Translations under genes and position numbers: made by a program
Shown: positions 49,176 to 57,934 of the stretch, piece by piece
Layout of the letters: each line of letters opens with the position of its first letter
Numbering within the stretch: the stretch's first letter is position 1
Notes under the pieces: generated by a model
The model's database searches: none
What the model saw: only the letters and a program-made list of their open reading frames with translations
What the model was told of the DNA's origin: nothing
Source of the DNA: Streptomyces sp. 135
GTDB lineage: Bacteria > Actinomycetota > Actinomycetes > Streptomycetales > Streptomycetaceae
DNA length: 64,000 nucleotides
Assembly: GCF_020026305.1 (NCBI RefSeq)
Contig: NZ_CP075691.1
Location: forward strand, 3,968,001 to 4,032,000
Reading direction: 5' to 3'

Positions 49176-49928
49176 TCAGCCGGTCAGGCTCACGTCCGAG
49201 CCGGTCACGGTCATGTCCACACCGTCCGGCGCCGCCTCGACCTTCTCCAGCTTGATCCCGGCCGGCAGGTCGTCGATCCTCTGCTCGAAGTCGGTGACGT
49301 CGCGGACCATGCCCTCGGGCAGCGGGACGGCGACACCGAGGATCTCCAGCTTCTTCGGGATCTCGTCGGCGTGGACCTTGATGGTGTCGCCCTCGACCCG
49401 CAGGGAGCTGAGCACGTGGACGGGCTTGGGCAGCTTCGCGCCGCCCTTGCTGACCTCGACCTCGACCTTGATCTTGCCGTTGCCCCCGTCGGAGAGGCCG
49501 ACGACCTTGCCGGTGGCGCCGAGCGGCAGCGACACGGGCTCGGACTTGCCGGCCTTCAGCAGCTCGTCGTACGAGACGTGCGCGGTGCCCGTGGCGGTCG
49601 CGGCCGTCGCCGAGCTGTAGTCGCCGGAGAACTTCACGCCCTTCATGTGGGCGGTCAGATCGGCGATGCGGATCGAGTCGGACCCGGACCGGGCGTCGTA
49701 GTCCTTGATGCCGATCTCCACGTCGTCGAGCTCACCGCCCGCGACCTGGGTCAGGAAGGGGAAACCCTGGATGGAGACCTCGGGGGCCTCGCTCAGCCCC
49801 TCGCTGGTGCGCAGCTTCTCCGCCGCCTCGTTCTCGGCGAAGTTCACGGCGAGCCGGTCGGCCGCCACGAACAGACCCCCGAGGATCACGACGACGACCA
49901 GAAGTATTCGTACGGCGCGCTTGCTCAT
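49176..49928 (-). CDS. LmeA-like (DUF2993) phospholipid-binding lipoprotein-type protein, 250 aa
   Basis: Single N-terminal membrane anchor (VRILLVVVVILGGLFVAADR) followed by an extracytoplasmic beta-rich domain with VSIQGFPFLTQVAGGELDDV, the DUF2993 signature. DUF2993/LmeA proteins bind phospholipids in the cell envelope and in mycobacteria help lipomannan growth. The role in Streptomyces is unproven. ATG 49928. Monocistronic by its flanking terminators. Confidence 0.87.
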   Translation of the reverse strand: MSKRAVRILLVVVVILGGLFVAADRLAVNFAENEAAEKLRTSEGLSEAPEVSIQGFPFLTQVAGGELDDVEIGIKDYDARSGSDSIRIADLTAHMKGVKFSGDYSSATAATATGTAHVSYDELLKAGKSEPVSLPLGATGKVVGLSDGGNGKIKVEVEVSKGGAKLPKPVHVLSSLRVEGDTIKVHADEIPKKLEILGVAVPLPEGMVRDVTDFEQRIDDLPAGIKLEKVEAAPDGVDMTVTGSDVSLTG

Positions 49929-49986
49929 GTCCGGTCTTCCCCCACCTTGATCCCCCGTATCAACTGTCCTTGCCGCGAGCCTAAAG

Positions 49987-50025
49987 GACAGGTCCCCGGC
50001 CTTCGGGCCCGGCCGGGGACCTGTC
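49987..50025. terminator. Hairpin terminator, perfect 15-bp stem
   Basis: GACAGGTCCCCGGCC (49987-50001) pairs with GGCCGGGGACCTGTC (50011-50025) with a 9-base loop, downstream of the minus-strand gene at 50054. Confidence 0.85.
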
Positions 50026-50053
50026 GATCAGCTGTGACGATCGCGTACGGACG

Positions 50054-51268
50054 TCAGCCGATGGCACGGCCGAGGACGTAGACGGCCGGCGCGGCGGCGG
50101 CCAGCGGGAGCGCGACGCCCGCCGTCATGTGCACGAAGCGCGACGGGTAGTCGTAGCTCGCGGCGCGGTGCCCGATCAGCGCGCAGACCCCGGCGCCGAG
50201 GGCGAGCAGCGCGCCCTTGCCGCCCAGGTCCGTCATGCCGCCCAGCACGACCCCGGCGCCGGCGGCCGCGAGCAGCGCGACGACGACGGAGACGGGCGTG
50301 GGCAGCGGCAGCGCGCGGGCGACGACCGCGACGGCGACCGCGACGCAGCCCACGGTGACGGCGTCGGAGGCGGCCGCGAGGTGCCCGGCGGCGATGATCG
50401 CGAGCGCGGCGGAGACCACGGTGGCCATCAGCCCGTACATCCGCTCGTCCGCCCCGGCCCGGCTGCGCAGCTGGAGGACGAGCACCAGCAGCACCCACAC
50501 GCCGAGGGTGCCGAGGATGGCGGCGGGCGCGTGCTCCTTGCCCACGGCGAGCAGCACGACGTCGGCTACGACACCGCCGAGGAAGGCGAGCGCGATGCCC
50601 TGCCGGGCGGGCCACATGCCGTTGAGCCGGAACCAACCGGCGGCGGTCACGGCCTGGAGGATCACCAGCGGCACGAGCAGGGCGTACGGCCCGGTGGCGG
50701 CGCCGGCCGCGAGCAGCAGCCCGAGGACCGCGGTGAGGGCGGCGGGCTGCATCCCCGGCTCGATGATCGGCGAACGCCCCTCGGCGCGGGCGCGCTGGGC
50801 GTCGGTGACGCGGGGGTTGCCGGTGGTGGTGGCGGAACCGTACGCGGGTCCTGCGGCTGCCGCTGCCGGTGCGGGCGCGGGCACGGGGGCCGCCCGGTGT
50901 GCCGGGGCGTACGCCTCGCTCTGCTGCGGCAGGTACGCCGTCTCCGTCATGTCCACCGCCGGGGCGGGCGGCTGCGCCTGCGCCTCCCAGGTCTGGCCCT
51001 CCCATTGCTGGGTGTACTGGTCCTGGGGGTACTGGCCCTGGGGGTACTGGCCCTGGGGGTACTGCCCCTGGGCGTACTGATCCTGGGAGTACTGATCCTG
51101 GGGGTAGGCCTGCGGGTACTGCTGTTGCTGCGGGTACTGCTGCTGCGAGTACTGCTGCTGCTCCGGATACTGCTGCTGGGCGTACTGCTGCTGCTCCGGA
51201 TACTGCTGCCCGGCGTAGGGGTCGTACCCCTCATGGCCCTGATAGCCCTCGTACGGCTGATTGGACAT
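50054..51268 (-). CDS. Multi-pass membrane protein with Q/Y-rich N-terminal repeats, 404 aa
   Basis: The first 90 residues are low-complexity repeats of QYPQ/QQYPE/DQYAQ type, then an alanine/proline linker with YGSATTTGNP and a cytosolic segment, followed by about eight to ten membrane helices (PAALTAVLGLLLAAGAATGP and onwards to AAAAPAVYVLGRAIG). ATG 51268 has AGGAGG nine bases upstream; the ATG at 51277 lies too close. Overlap with the MoaD-like gene suggests co-expression. Function unknown; the disordered tail may form interactions at the membrane. Confidence 0.78.
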   Translation of the reverse strand: MSNQPYEGYQGHEGYDPYAGQQYPEQQQYAQQQYPEQQQYSQQQYPQQQQYPQAYPQDQYSQDQYAQGQYPQGQYPQGQYPQDQYTQQWEGQTWEAQAQPPAPAVDMTETAYLPQQSEAYAPAHRAAPVPAPAPAAAAAGPAYGSATTTGNPRVTDAQRARAEGRSPIIEPGMQPAALTAVLGLLLAAGAATGPYALLVPLVILQAVTAAGWFRLNGMWPARQGIALAFLGGVVADVVLLAVGKEHAPAAILGTLGVWVLLVLVLQLRSRAGADERMYGLMATVVSAALAIIAAGHLAAASDAVTVGCVAVAVAVVARALPLPTPVSVVVALLAAAGAGVVLGGMTDLGGKGALLALGAGVCALIGHRAASYDYPSRFVHMTAGVALPLAAAAPAVYVLGRAIG

Positions 51269-51273
51269 GGCGC

Positions 51274-51528
51274 TCATCCTCCTGCGAACGGCGGGAGCAC
51301 CTCGACCGTGCCGCCCTCGGCCAGCCGTACGGTCTCATGCCCGCGGGTCCCGACGGGGTCGCCGTCGACCAGGAAGGAGCATCGCTTCAGGACCCGGACG
51401 AGCTCTCCGGGGTGCCGCTCACGGGCGGCGTCCAGCGCTTCGGCGAGCGTCGCCGCCGCGTACGGCTCCTCGGCGACGCCCGCGGCCGCCTTGGCAGCGG
51501 CCCAGTAGCGAATGGTGCCGTTCACCAT
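51274..51528 (-). CDS. MoaD/ThiS-family small protein, 84 aa
   Basis: Ubiquitin-like beta-grasp: IRYWAAAKAAAGVAEEPYAA, VLKRCSFLVDGDPVG, and C-terminal VEVLPPFAGG ending in the essential GG that accepts sulfur or an adenylate. It would carry sulfur for molybdopterin or another pathway. No MoaE-like partner is adjacent, but it is within the sulfur-gene region. ATG 51528. Confidence 0.88.
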   Translation of the reverse strand: MVNGTIRYWAAAKAAAGVAEEPYAAATLAEALDAARERHPGELVRVLKRCSFLVDGDPVGTRGHETVRLAEGGTVEVLPPFAGG

Positions 51529-51540
51529 GCGACTCCCCTT

Positions 51541-52395
51541 TCAGTCGGCGGTTGCCGACGTCCATGATGCCGTGGCCCACGCCGCGATCCGCCCCGCGAG
51601 CTCGTCCGAGGCCGCGTGCTCCGCGTGCCCCATGCCTTCCTCCAGCCACAGTTCGGCCCCTTCCGGCGCGGCGGCGGCCAGCATCCGGGGGTGGTCGACG
51701 GGGAAGTAGGGATCGCGGGTGCCGTGCACGACGAGCAGCGGTGTCGCGCCGAACAGGGGGACGGATTCGACCGGCGAGAGGGGGACGGGGTCCCACTCGT
51801 GCGGGTGGATCCGGGTGCGCAGCCCGAAGCGGCCGACCACACGCCCTGTGGGCCGCGTCACGACCCAGTGCAGCCGCCGCATCGGCGCCGTTCCCCGGTA
51901 GTACCAGCGTGCCGGGGCGCTGACCGCGACGACCGCGTCGGTCCGCGCTTCCGTGCGCCCCCGGTGCGACGCACCGTGACGGAGCACGACGGAACCGCCC
52001 ATCGAGAAGCCGACGGTCACCACATGCGCGTGACCGAGCGAGCGCGCCCACTCCACCGCCGCCGCCAGGTCCAGCACCTCGCGGTCGCCGACCGTGGAGT
52101 GCCCGCCGGACGCGCCGTGCCCCCGGAAGGAGAACGTGATCACGGCCGCACACTGCGCGAAGACGCCCGCGATGCGGCGCACGTGGGGCCGCGCGAGGTC
52201 TCCGGTGAAGCCGTGCGCGAGCACGATCGCGACGCCGCCGTCCCCGGCCGGGGACCCCGGACCGGGGTCGTACGCCGCGTCGATGGCGACCCCGTCCCGT
52301 GTACGGAGCGTGGCGCGCCGTCGAACACCAGGCTGAGCGCGAGTGAGCGGCCGCACAGAAGATCGCGCCGCTTGACCTGCCGGACCGGAACTCAT
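51541..52395 (-). CDS. Alpha/beta-hydrolase, 284 aa
   Basis: Alpha/beta-hydrolase fold: oxyanion-loop VLAHGFTGD, nucleophile elbow GFSMGGSVVL (serine near residue 135), and LLVVHGTRDPYFP followed by GMGHAEHA with the catalytic aspartate and histidine. ATG 52395. It is separated from the MoaD-like gene by 12 bases. Probable esterase or acyl hydrolase; the substrate is unknown. Confidence 0.88.
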   Translation of the reverse strand: MSSGPAGQAARSSVRPLTRAQPGVRRRATLRTRDGVAIDAAYDPGPGSPAGDGGVAIVLAHGFTGDLARPHVRRIAGVFAQCAAVITFSFRGHGASGGHSTVGDREVLDLAAAVEWARSLGHAHVVTVGFSMGGSVVLRHGASHRGRTEARTDAVVAVSAPARWYYRGTAPMRRLHWVVTRPTGRVVGRFGLRTRIHPHEWDPVPLSPVESVPLFGATPLLVVHGTRDPYFPVDHPRMLAAAAPEGAELWLEEGMGHAEHAASDELAGRIAAWATASWTSATAD

Positions 52396-52523
52396 GTGAG
52401 CTATTGTGCTGGGCAGAGGATCCGGGCAACGCAGCCCCCGGGTCCTTTTGTGCTTTCAGGCGGCCCAGGGCGCGGGCCCCCGGAATCGCAGCAGCATCCG
52501 TACCAATAGCAGTGCCGTAAACG

Positions 52524-52555
52524 CCCCCAAGCTCAAAGGAGCAGGGGGACCCCCT
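52524..52555. repeat. Dispersed palindromic element upstream of glnR
   Basis: CCCCCAAGCTCAAAGGAGCA followed by GGGGGACCCCCT: the reverse of the 31-bp unit at 42755 with small changes. It lies in the transcript leader of the glnR uORF. Confidence 0.75.
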
Positions 52556-52583
52556 CCGCAGGGACCGAGGAGGAACCGACGTT

Positions 52584-52643
52584 ATGGGCGAGCGAAACGT
52601 GCACGACGAACGCAGGACGACCCGGGCAGGTGACGGGCGATGA
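52584..52643 (+). CDS. 19-codon ORF translationally coupled to glnR
   Basis: ATG 52584 after a GAGGAGGAAC ribosome site encodes MGERNVHDERRTTRAGDGR, and its TGA (52641) overlaps the glnR ATG (52640). The glnR start itself has only a weak ribosome site, so ribosomes ending this short frame may begin glnR. Basic peptide; no known family. Confidence 0.6.
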   Translation: MGERNVHDERRTTRAGDGR

Positions 52644-53419
52644 GCTCTCTGCTGCTCCTGACCAATGCCCTCCAGCCGTCGACGGAGGTGCTCCCCGCCC
52701 TCGGCCTGCTCCTTCACAACGTGCGCGTCGCCCCGGCGGAGGGGCCCGCTCTCGTCGACACCCCCGGTGCCGACGTCATCCTCATCGACGGGCGCCGCGA
52801 CCTCCCCCAGGTGCGCAGCCTCTGCCAGCTGCTGCGCTCCACCGGGCCCGGCTGTCCGCTGGTCCTCGTGGTCACCGAGGGCGGCCTCGCGGCCGTCACC
52901 GCGGAGTGGGGCATCGACGACGTACTCCTCGACACGGCCGGGCCCGCCGAGGTCGAGGCGCGGCTGCGGCTCGCGATGGGCCGCCAGCAGATCACCTCCG
53001 ACGACTCCCCCATGGAGATCCGCAACGGCGACCTCTCCGTGGACGAGGCGACGTACAGCGCGAAGCTGAAGGGCCGCGTCCTCGACCTGACCTTCAAGGA
53101 GTTCGAGCTCCTCAAGTACCTGGCGCAGCACCCGGGCCGGGTCTTCACGCGCGCCCAGCTGCTCCAGGAGGTCTGGGGCTACGACTACTTCGGCGGCACC
53201 CGCACGGTCGACGTCCACGTGCGGCGGCTGCGGGCGAAGCTCGGCGTCGAGCACGAGTCGCTCATCGGCACCGTCCGGAATGTCGGTTACCGCTTCGTGG
53301 TCCCGGAGAAGGTCGAGCGGGCGGCCGACGAGGAGAAGGCGAAGGCGGCGAAGCCCAAGGGCGAGGGGGCCGCGGCGCCCCGGGCCGAGGAAGCCGTCAC
53401 AGGGCCTGCGGGGCAGTAG
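52640..53419 (+). CDS. glnR: GlnR, global nitrogen-response regulator, 259 aa
   Basis: OmpR-like protein that starts MSSLLLLTNALQPSTEVLPA. An atypical receiver carries LIDGRRD (conserved D50 without a full phosphorylation pocket), and the winged-helix output domain has LTFKEFELLKYLAQHPGRVF, TRAQLLQEVWG and GTVRNVGYRF. It matches the Streptomyces GlnR sequence I remember (SCO4159), which controls ammonium assimilation genes. The tail from about 230 is low-complexity Lys/Ala/Glu. Followed by the LacI gene, as in S. coelicolor. Confidence 0.94.
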   Translation: MSSLLLLTNALQPSTEVLPALGLLLHNVRVAPAEGPALVDTPGADVILIDGRRDLPQVRSLCQLLRSTGPGCPLVLVVTEGGLAAVTAEWGIDDVLLDTAGPAEVEARLRLAMGRQQITSDDSPMEIRNGDLSVDEATYSAKLKGRVLDLTFKEFELLKYLAQHPGRVFTRAQLLQEVWGYDYFGGTRTVDVHVRRLRAKLGVEHESLIGTVRNVGYRFVVPEKVERAADEEKAKAAKPKGEGAAAPRAEEAVTGPAGQ

Positions 53420-53442
53420 GTCCATCCGCGTAGACTGCGCGC

Positions 53443-54465
53443 GTGGCCAAGGTGACGCGGGACGATGTGGCGCGACTGGCGGGTACTTCGACCGCTGTCG
53501 TCAGTTATGTCATCAATAACGGACCCCGGCCGGTCGCCCCGGCCACGCGCGAGCGCGTACTCGCCGCGATCAAGGAGCTGGGTTACCGCCCGGACCGGGT
53601 CGCGCAGGCCATGGCGTCCCGGCGTACGGACCTCATAGGCATGATCGTGCCGGACGCGCGCCAGCCGTTCTTCGCGGAGATGACGCACGCCGTCGAACAG
53701 GCGGCGTCCGAGCGCGGAAAGATGGTCCTCGTCGGCAACTCCGACTATGTCGAGGAGCGCGAGACCCACTATCTGCGCGCCTTCCTCGGCATGCGGGTCT
53801 CCGGCCTCATCCTCGTCAGCCACGGCCTGACCGATCAGGCCGCCGCCGAGATAGACGCGTGGGACGCGCGCGTGGTGCTGCTCCACGAGCGGCCCGAGGC
53901 CATCGACGACGTCGCGGTCGTCACGGACGACGTCGGCGGCGCGCAGGTCGCCACCCGGCACCTCCTCGAACACGGTCACGAGTACGTCGCCTGCCTCGGC
54001 GGCATGGCCGGGACCCCGACCGTCGGCGACCCCGTCTCCGACCACGTCGAGGGCTGGCGGCGCGCGATGCGGGAGGCCGGGCGGTCGGTGGAGGGACGCC
54101 TCTTCGAAGCCCCGTACAACCGCTACGACGCGTATCAGGTCGGCCTGGAGCTGCTCGCCGGGCCCGACCGGCCCACCGCCATCTTCTGCTCGACGGACGA
54201 CCAGGCCATCGGTGTGCTGCGGGCCGCGCGCGAGCTGCGGATCGACGTGCCGGGGGAGCTGGCCGTCGCCGGCTTCGACGACGTCAAGGAGGCGGGCCTC
54301 ACCGACCCGCCGCTGACGACCGTGGCCTCCGACCGGCCCGCGATGGCCCGCGCCGCCGTGGACCTCGTCCTGGACGACGGCCTGCGCGTCGCCGGTTCCC
54401 GCCGGGAGCGCCTGAAGCTGTTCCCCTCGCGGCTGGTCGTACGCCAGTCCTGCGGCTGCCGGTAG
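53443..54465 (+). CDS. LacI-family regulator, 340 aa
   Basis: Helix-turn-helix VTRDDVARLAGTSTAVVSYV, INNGPRPVAPATRERVLAAI (residues 3-50), then periplasmic-binding-like sensor LIGMIVPDARQPFFAEMTHA and CLGGMAGTPTVGDP. GTG 53443, 23 bases after glnR, so possibly co-transcribed. No adjacent sugar transporter; its ligand is unknown. Confidence 0.92.
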   Translation: MAKVTRDDVARLAGTSTAVVSYVINNGPRPVAPATRERVLAAIKELGYRPDRVAQAMASRRTDLIGMIVPDARQPFFAEMTHAVEQAASERGKMVLVGNSDYVEERETHYLRAFLGMRVSGLILVSHGLTDQAAAEIDAWDARVVLLHERPEAIDDVAVVTDDVGGAQVATRHLLEHGHEYVACLGGMAGTPTVGDPVSDHVEGWRRAMREAGRSVEGRLFEAPYNRYDAYQVGLELLAGPDRPTAIFCSTDDQAIGVLRAARELRIDVPGELAVAGFDDVKEAGLTDPPLTTVASDRPAMARAAVDLVLDDGLRVAGSRRERLKLFPSRLVVRQSCGCR

Positions 54466-54563
54466 CCGCTCCGGCCCGCCTTTATAAGGGGCATACGCAC
54501 TTCTGCCGGGCTTCTCAGGACGTACTCAGGCAGCTCTCATGTACGCCCGTCAAGGTCGAAGAC

Positions 54564-55580
54564 ATGACCGAGACCTTCCGCCACAGCGGCGAGTACCCCC
54601 AGCAGCAGTCGTCAGCGCCTGTGCACCACGGCGGTACGCGGGGCGCCTTTCCGCCCCCGCCCACCTACGCGCCGGAGGCACCCCACGGGCCCGCCCCGCG
54701 GCGGCGCAGGGCCAAGGGTCCCGTGGCCCTGCTCGCGGCCGTCGCCATCGCGGCGGCGGCCGTGGGTGGCGGCACCGCGTACGCCGTGCAGACGCTGACC
54801 GACCCGGGCAGCACCGCCCCCGCCACCAGTGCGGCGGCCGTGCCGACCAGCAAGAAGGGCACCGTCTCCGGGGTCGCGGAGGCGGTCGGCCCCAGCATCG
54901 TCGAGATCAGCGCCACCTCCGCCCAGGGCAAGTCGACCGGTTCCGGTGTGATCACCAAGAGCGACGGTGAGGTCATCACCAACAACCACGTGATCTCCGG
55001 GGCCACCTCGATCAAGGTGCGGACGAACGACGGCAAGACGTACGACGCCGAGATCGTCGGCACCGACAGCAAGAAGGACCTCGCGCTCATCCAGCTGAAG
55101 GACGCCTCCGGGCTCAAGCCCGCGACGCTCGGCGACTCCGACGACGTCGAGGTCGGCGACGAGGTCGTCGCCATCGGCTCCCCCGAGGGCCTGACCGGCA
55201 CCGTCACCAGCGGCATCGTCTCCGCACTCGACCGGGACGTCACCGTCTCCACCGGCGAGGGCCAGGAGCAGCCGCAGAGTCCGCAGGGCGGTTGGCCGTT
55301 CGAGTTCGGCGGGCAGGAGTTCAACGGCGACACCGGGTCGTCGAAGACCACGTACAAGGCGCTCCAGACCGACGCCTCGCTCAACCCCGGCAACTCCGGC
55401 GGCGCCCTCATCGACATGAACGGAGCCGTCGTCGGCATCAACTCCGCGATGTACTCGCCCAGTTCGTCGGCCCAGGGCGGCGGCGACTCGGCCTCGGGCA
55501 GCGTCGGCCTCGGCTTCGCCATCCCCATCAACACCGTCAAGGACGACCTCGGCACGCTGCGGTCGGGGTCCAAGGCCTGA
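54564..55580 (+). CDS. HtrA-like trypsin-type protease without PDZ domain, 338 aa
   Basis: Cytoplasmic proline/glutamine-rich N-terminus, one membrane helix (VALLAAVAIAAAAVGGGTAY, about 54-73), then an extracytoplasmic S1C domain with H142 (TNNHV), D172 (KKDLAL) and S278 (PGNSGGA). It stops after FAIPINTVKDDLG with no PDZ domain, so it is shorter than classical DegP/HtrA proteins. Directly followed by a two-component system, which may respond to envelope stress. ATG 54564. Confidence 0.92.
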   Translation: MTETFRHSGEYPQQQSSAPVHHGGTRGAFPPPPTYAPEAPHGPAPRRRRAKGPVALLAAVAIAAAAVGGGTAYAVQTLTDPGSTAPATSAAAVPTSKKGTVSGVAEAVGPSIVEISATSAQGKSTGSGVITKSDGEVITNNHVISGATSIKVRTNDGKTYDAEIVGTDSKKDLALIQLKDASGLKPATLGDSDDVEVGDEVVAIGSPEGLTGTVTSGIVSALDRDVTVSTGEGQEQPQSPQGGWPFEFGGQEFNGDTGSSKTTYKALQTDASLNPGNSGGALIDMNGAVVGINSAMYSPSSSAQGGGDSASGSVGLGFAIPINTVKDDLGTLRSGSKA

Positions 55581-55666
55581 CAGGACCTGAGGGCGGCCGG
55601 ACCGCGCCTCGCGTGCGAGGCTGATACCGGCCCGTTCCACCCCTTTCCCGAGGAAGTCCGAAGCCC

Positions 55667-56404
55667 ATGAATCCCGCCGATGGCGACCGCACCGGTGACC
55701 GCGAGCAGCAGCGCGTCCTGATCGTGGACGACGAGCCCGCCGTGCGGGAGGCGTTGCGCCGCAGCCTCGCCTTCGAGGGGTACGGCACCGAGGTCGCCGT
55801 CGACGGTGCCGACGCCCTGGAGAAGGCCGCGGCGTACCGCCCCGACCTGGTCGTGCTCGACATCCAGATGCCCCGCATGGACGGCCTCACCGCCGCCCGC
55901 AGGCTCCGCGCCACCGGCTCCACCACACCGATCCTGATGCTGACCGCGCGGGACACGGTCGGCGACCGCGTCACGGGACTCGACGCGGGCGCCGACGACT
56001 ACCTCGTCAAGCCCTTCGAACTGGACGAGCTCTTCGCCCGCATCCGGGCCCTGCTCAGGCGCAGTTCGTACGCAGCCGGGGCGGGGCAGGCCGAGGAGGG
56101 CGACACCCTCGCCTTCGCCGACCTGCGGATGGATCTCGCGACGCGCGAGGTCACGCGGGGCGGGCGGACCGTCGAGCTGACCCGCACCGAGTTCACCCTC
56201 CTGGAGATGTTCCTCGCGCACCCCCGCCAGGTCCTGACCCGCGAGCAGATCCTCAAGGCGGTCTGGGGCTTCGACTTCGAGCCGTCCTCCAACTCCCTGG
56301 ACGTGTACGTGATGTACCTTCGCCGCAAGACGGAGGCGGCCGGCGAGCCGCGCCTGGTGCACACGGTGCGGGGCGTGGGGTATGTGCTGCGGGGCGGCGA
56401 GTGA
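55667..56404 (+). CDS. OmpR-family response regulator, 245 aa
   Basis: Receiver with acidic pair VDDEP, phosphorylated D65 (VVLDIQMPRMDG), T/K positions MLTARD and LVKPF, and a winged helix (LTRTEFTLLEMFLAHPRQVL, TREQILKAVWGFDF, VRGVGYVLRGG). ATG 55667, in the same transcript as the kinase (ATGA-type overlap GTGA at 56401). Member of the two-component pair adjacent to the HtrA-like protease. Confidence 0.93.
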   Translation: MNPADGDRTGDREQQRVLIVDDEPAVREALRRSLAFEGYGTEVAVDGADALEKAAAYRPDLVVLDIQMPRMDGLTAARRLRATGSTTPILMLTARDTVGDRVTGLDAGADDYLVKPFELDELFARIRALLRRSSYAAGAGQAEEGDTLAFADLRMDLATREVTRGGRTVELTRTEFTLLEMFLAHPRQVLTREQILKAVWGFDFEPSSNSLDVYVMYLRRKTEAAGEPRLVHTVRGVGYVLRGGE

Positions 56405-57831
56405 GCGGCCCCGTACGGCGGTTCCGGAGGCTGCCGCTGCGCTCCCGGCTCGCGCTGCTGGTCGCCACGGCGGTGGCGGTCGCGGTGGCGATGGCGGCGG
56501 CGGTCTGCTGGTTCGTGGTGCGGGACGCGCTGGTCGACTCGCTGGACGACTCGCTGAACCAGAGTCGCGTGTCCGACCCCTGGGACGACTATGTGAACGG
56601 CATGATCGACGGGGACGGCCGCTGCCGCCGCACGATCGTCGACCAGAACAACGCGTCACCGAACCTGCTCGACCAGACCGTGCAGGTCGTCGACCAGACC
56701 GGCGGCAGCTGTGTCGTCCTCGGCAAGCAGAGCCTCGACCTGAAGAAGGCGGACACCGAGGTCGCCCTCCGCGAGTCGCCGCCCACCTTCCACGACGCGA
56801 CGGCGTCCGACGGCACCGAGTACCGCGTGCTCACCTTCCCGCTGGACGGCAGCCCGTACGCCGTCTCCCTGGCCCGCCCCCTCAGCGAGGTCCACGACAC
56901 GCTCGACAACCTCACCCTGCTGCTCTCGGTGGTGGGCGGCGTCGGCATCCTCGGCGCGGGCGCGGCCGGCCTCTGGGTGGCCCGCACCGGCCTGCGCCCG
57001 GTGGACCGCCTCACCGAGGCCGTGGAGCACGTGGCCCGCACCGAGGACCTGGACCTTCGTATCCCCGTCGAGGGCGGCGACGAGATCGCCCGCCTCTCGG
57101 AGTCCTTCAACTCCATGACCGCCTCGCTGGCCTCCTCCCGCGACCTCCAGCAGCAACTGATCGCCGACGCGGGCCACGAGTTGCGCACCCCACTGACTTC
57201 CTTGCGTACGAACATCGAACTGCTCGCCCGCAGCGAGGACACCGGCCGGGCCATCCCGCCCGACGACCGCAGGGCGCTGCTCGCCTCCGTCAAGGCGCAG
57301 ATGACGGAACTGGCCGCGCTGATCGGGGACCTCCAGGAGCTGTCCCGGCCCGACGCGGGCCACGGCGGCGCCAAGGTCCAGGTCATCGCCCTGCACGACA
57401 TCGTGGAAGCGGCCCTGGACCGGGCCCGGCTGCGCGGCCCCGAGCTGACCTTCACGGCGGATCTCAACCCCTGGTACGTCCGCGCGGAACCGGCCGCCCT
57501 GGAGCGCGCCGTGGTCAACCTCCTGGACAACGCGGTGAAGTTCGGCCCCCCGGGCTCGGCCATCGAGGTCGCCCTTCGGGAGGGCGAGCTGACGGTGCGC
57601 GACCACGGTCCCGGCATCCCCGCCGAGGAGCTCCCCCACGTCTTCGACCGCTTCTGGCGCTCGCCCACCGCGCGGAGCCTGCCGGGTTCGGGCCTGGGCC
57701 TGTCGATCGTGGCCCGCACGGTACGCCAGTCGGGCGGCGAGGTGACCCTGAGCACGGCGGACGGCGGCGGCACGGTCGCCTCGGTACGGCTGCCGGGGGC
57801 GGCGACGCCACCGCCCAGCGAGCTGCCCTGA
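56401..57831 (+). CDS. Sensor histidine kinase, 476 aa
   Basis: Two membrane helices (LALLVATAVAVAVAMAAAVC and LLLSVVGGVGILGAGAAGLW) bracket an extracytoplasmic sensor of about 125 residues. HAMP linker, DAGHELRTPLTSLRTNIELL (phosphorylated histidine near residue 260), NLLDNAVKFGPP (N box), RDHGPGIPAEELPHVFDRFW (G1) and GSGLGLSIVARTV (G2) follow. GTG 56401 overlaps the regulator stop. It forms a pair with the OmpR-type protein. Confidence 0.93.
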   Translation: MSGPVRRFRRLPLRSRLALLVATAVAVAVAMAAAVCWFVVRDALVDSLDDSLNQSRVSDPWDDYVNGMIDGDGRCRRTIVDQNNASPNLLDQTVQVVDQTGGSCVVLGKQSLDLKKADTEVALRESPPTFHDATASDGTEYRVLTFPLDGSPYAVSLARPLSEVHDTLDNLTLLLSVVGGVGILGAGAAGLWVARTGLRPVDRLTEAVEHVARTEDLDLRIPVEGGDEIARLSESFNSMTASLASSRDLQQQLIADAGHELRTPLTSLRTNIELLARSEDTGRAIPPDDRRALLASVKAQMTELAALIGDLQELSRPDAGHGGAKVQVIALHDIVEAALDRARLRGPELTFTADLNPWYVRAEPAALERAVVNLLDNAVKFGPPGSAIEVALREGELTVRDHGPGIPAEELPHVFDRFWRSPTARSLPGSGLGLSIVARTVRQSGGEVTLSTADGGGTVASVRLPGAATPPPSELP

Positions 57832-57838
57832 ACTGACG

Positions 57839-57913
57839 AGACGGAACGTCTTGCCATGGGGGAGATGACACGCTACAGTCTCCCTACCGGAGCGAGACGG
57901 CACGTTTCGTCTC
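57839..57913 (+). promoter_or_regulatory. Promoter and paired inverted repeats before ABC-F gene
   Basis: -35 TTGCCA (57851-57856), 17-base spacer, -10 TACAGT (57874-57879). Palindrome AGACGGAACGTCT overlaps the -35 (57839-57851) and GAGACGGCACGTTTCGTCTC (57894-57913) lies just after the predicted start point. Together they look like two operators for one repressor that blocks transcription; no such repressor gene is adjacent. Confidence 0.68.
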
Positions 57914-57934
57914 AAGGACGCCGTCCTGGTCTCC

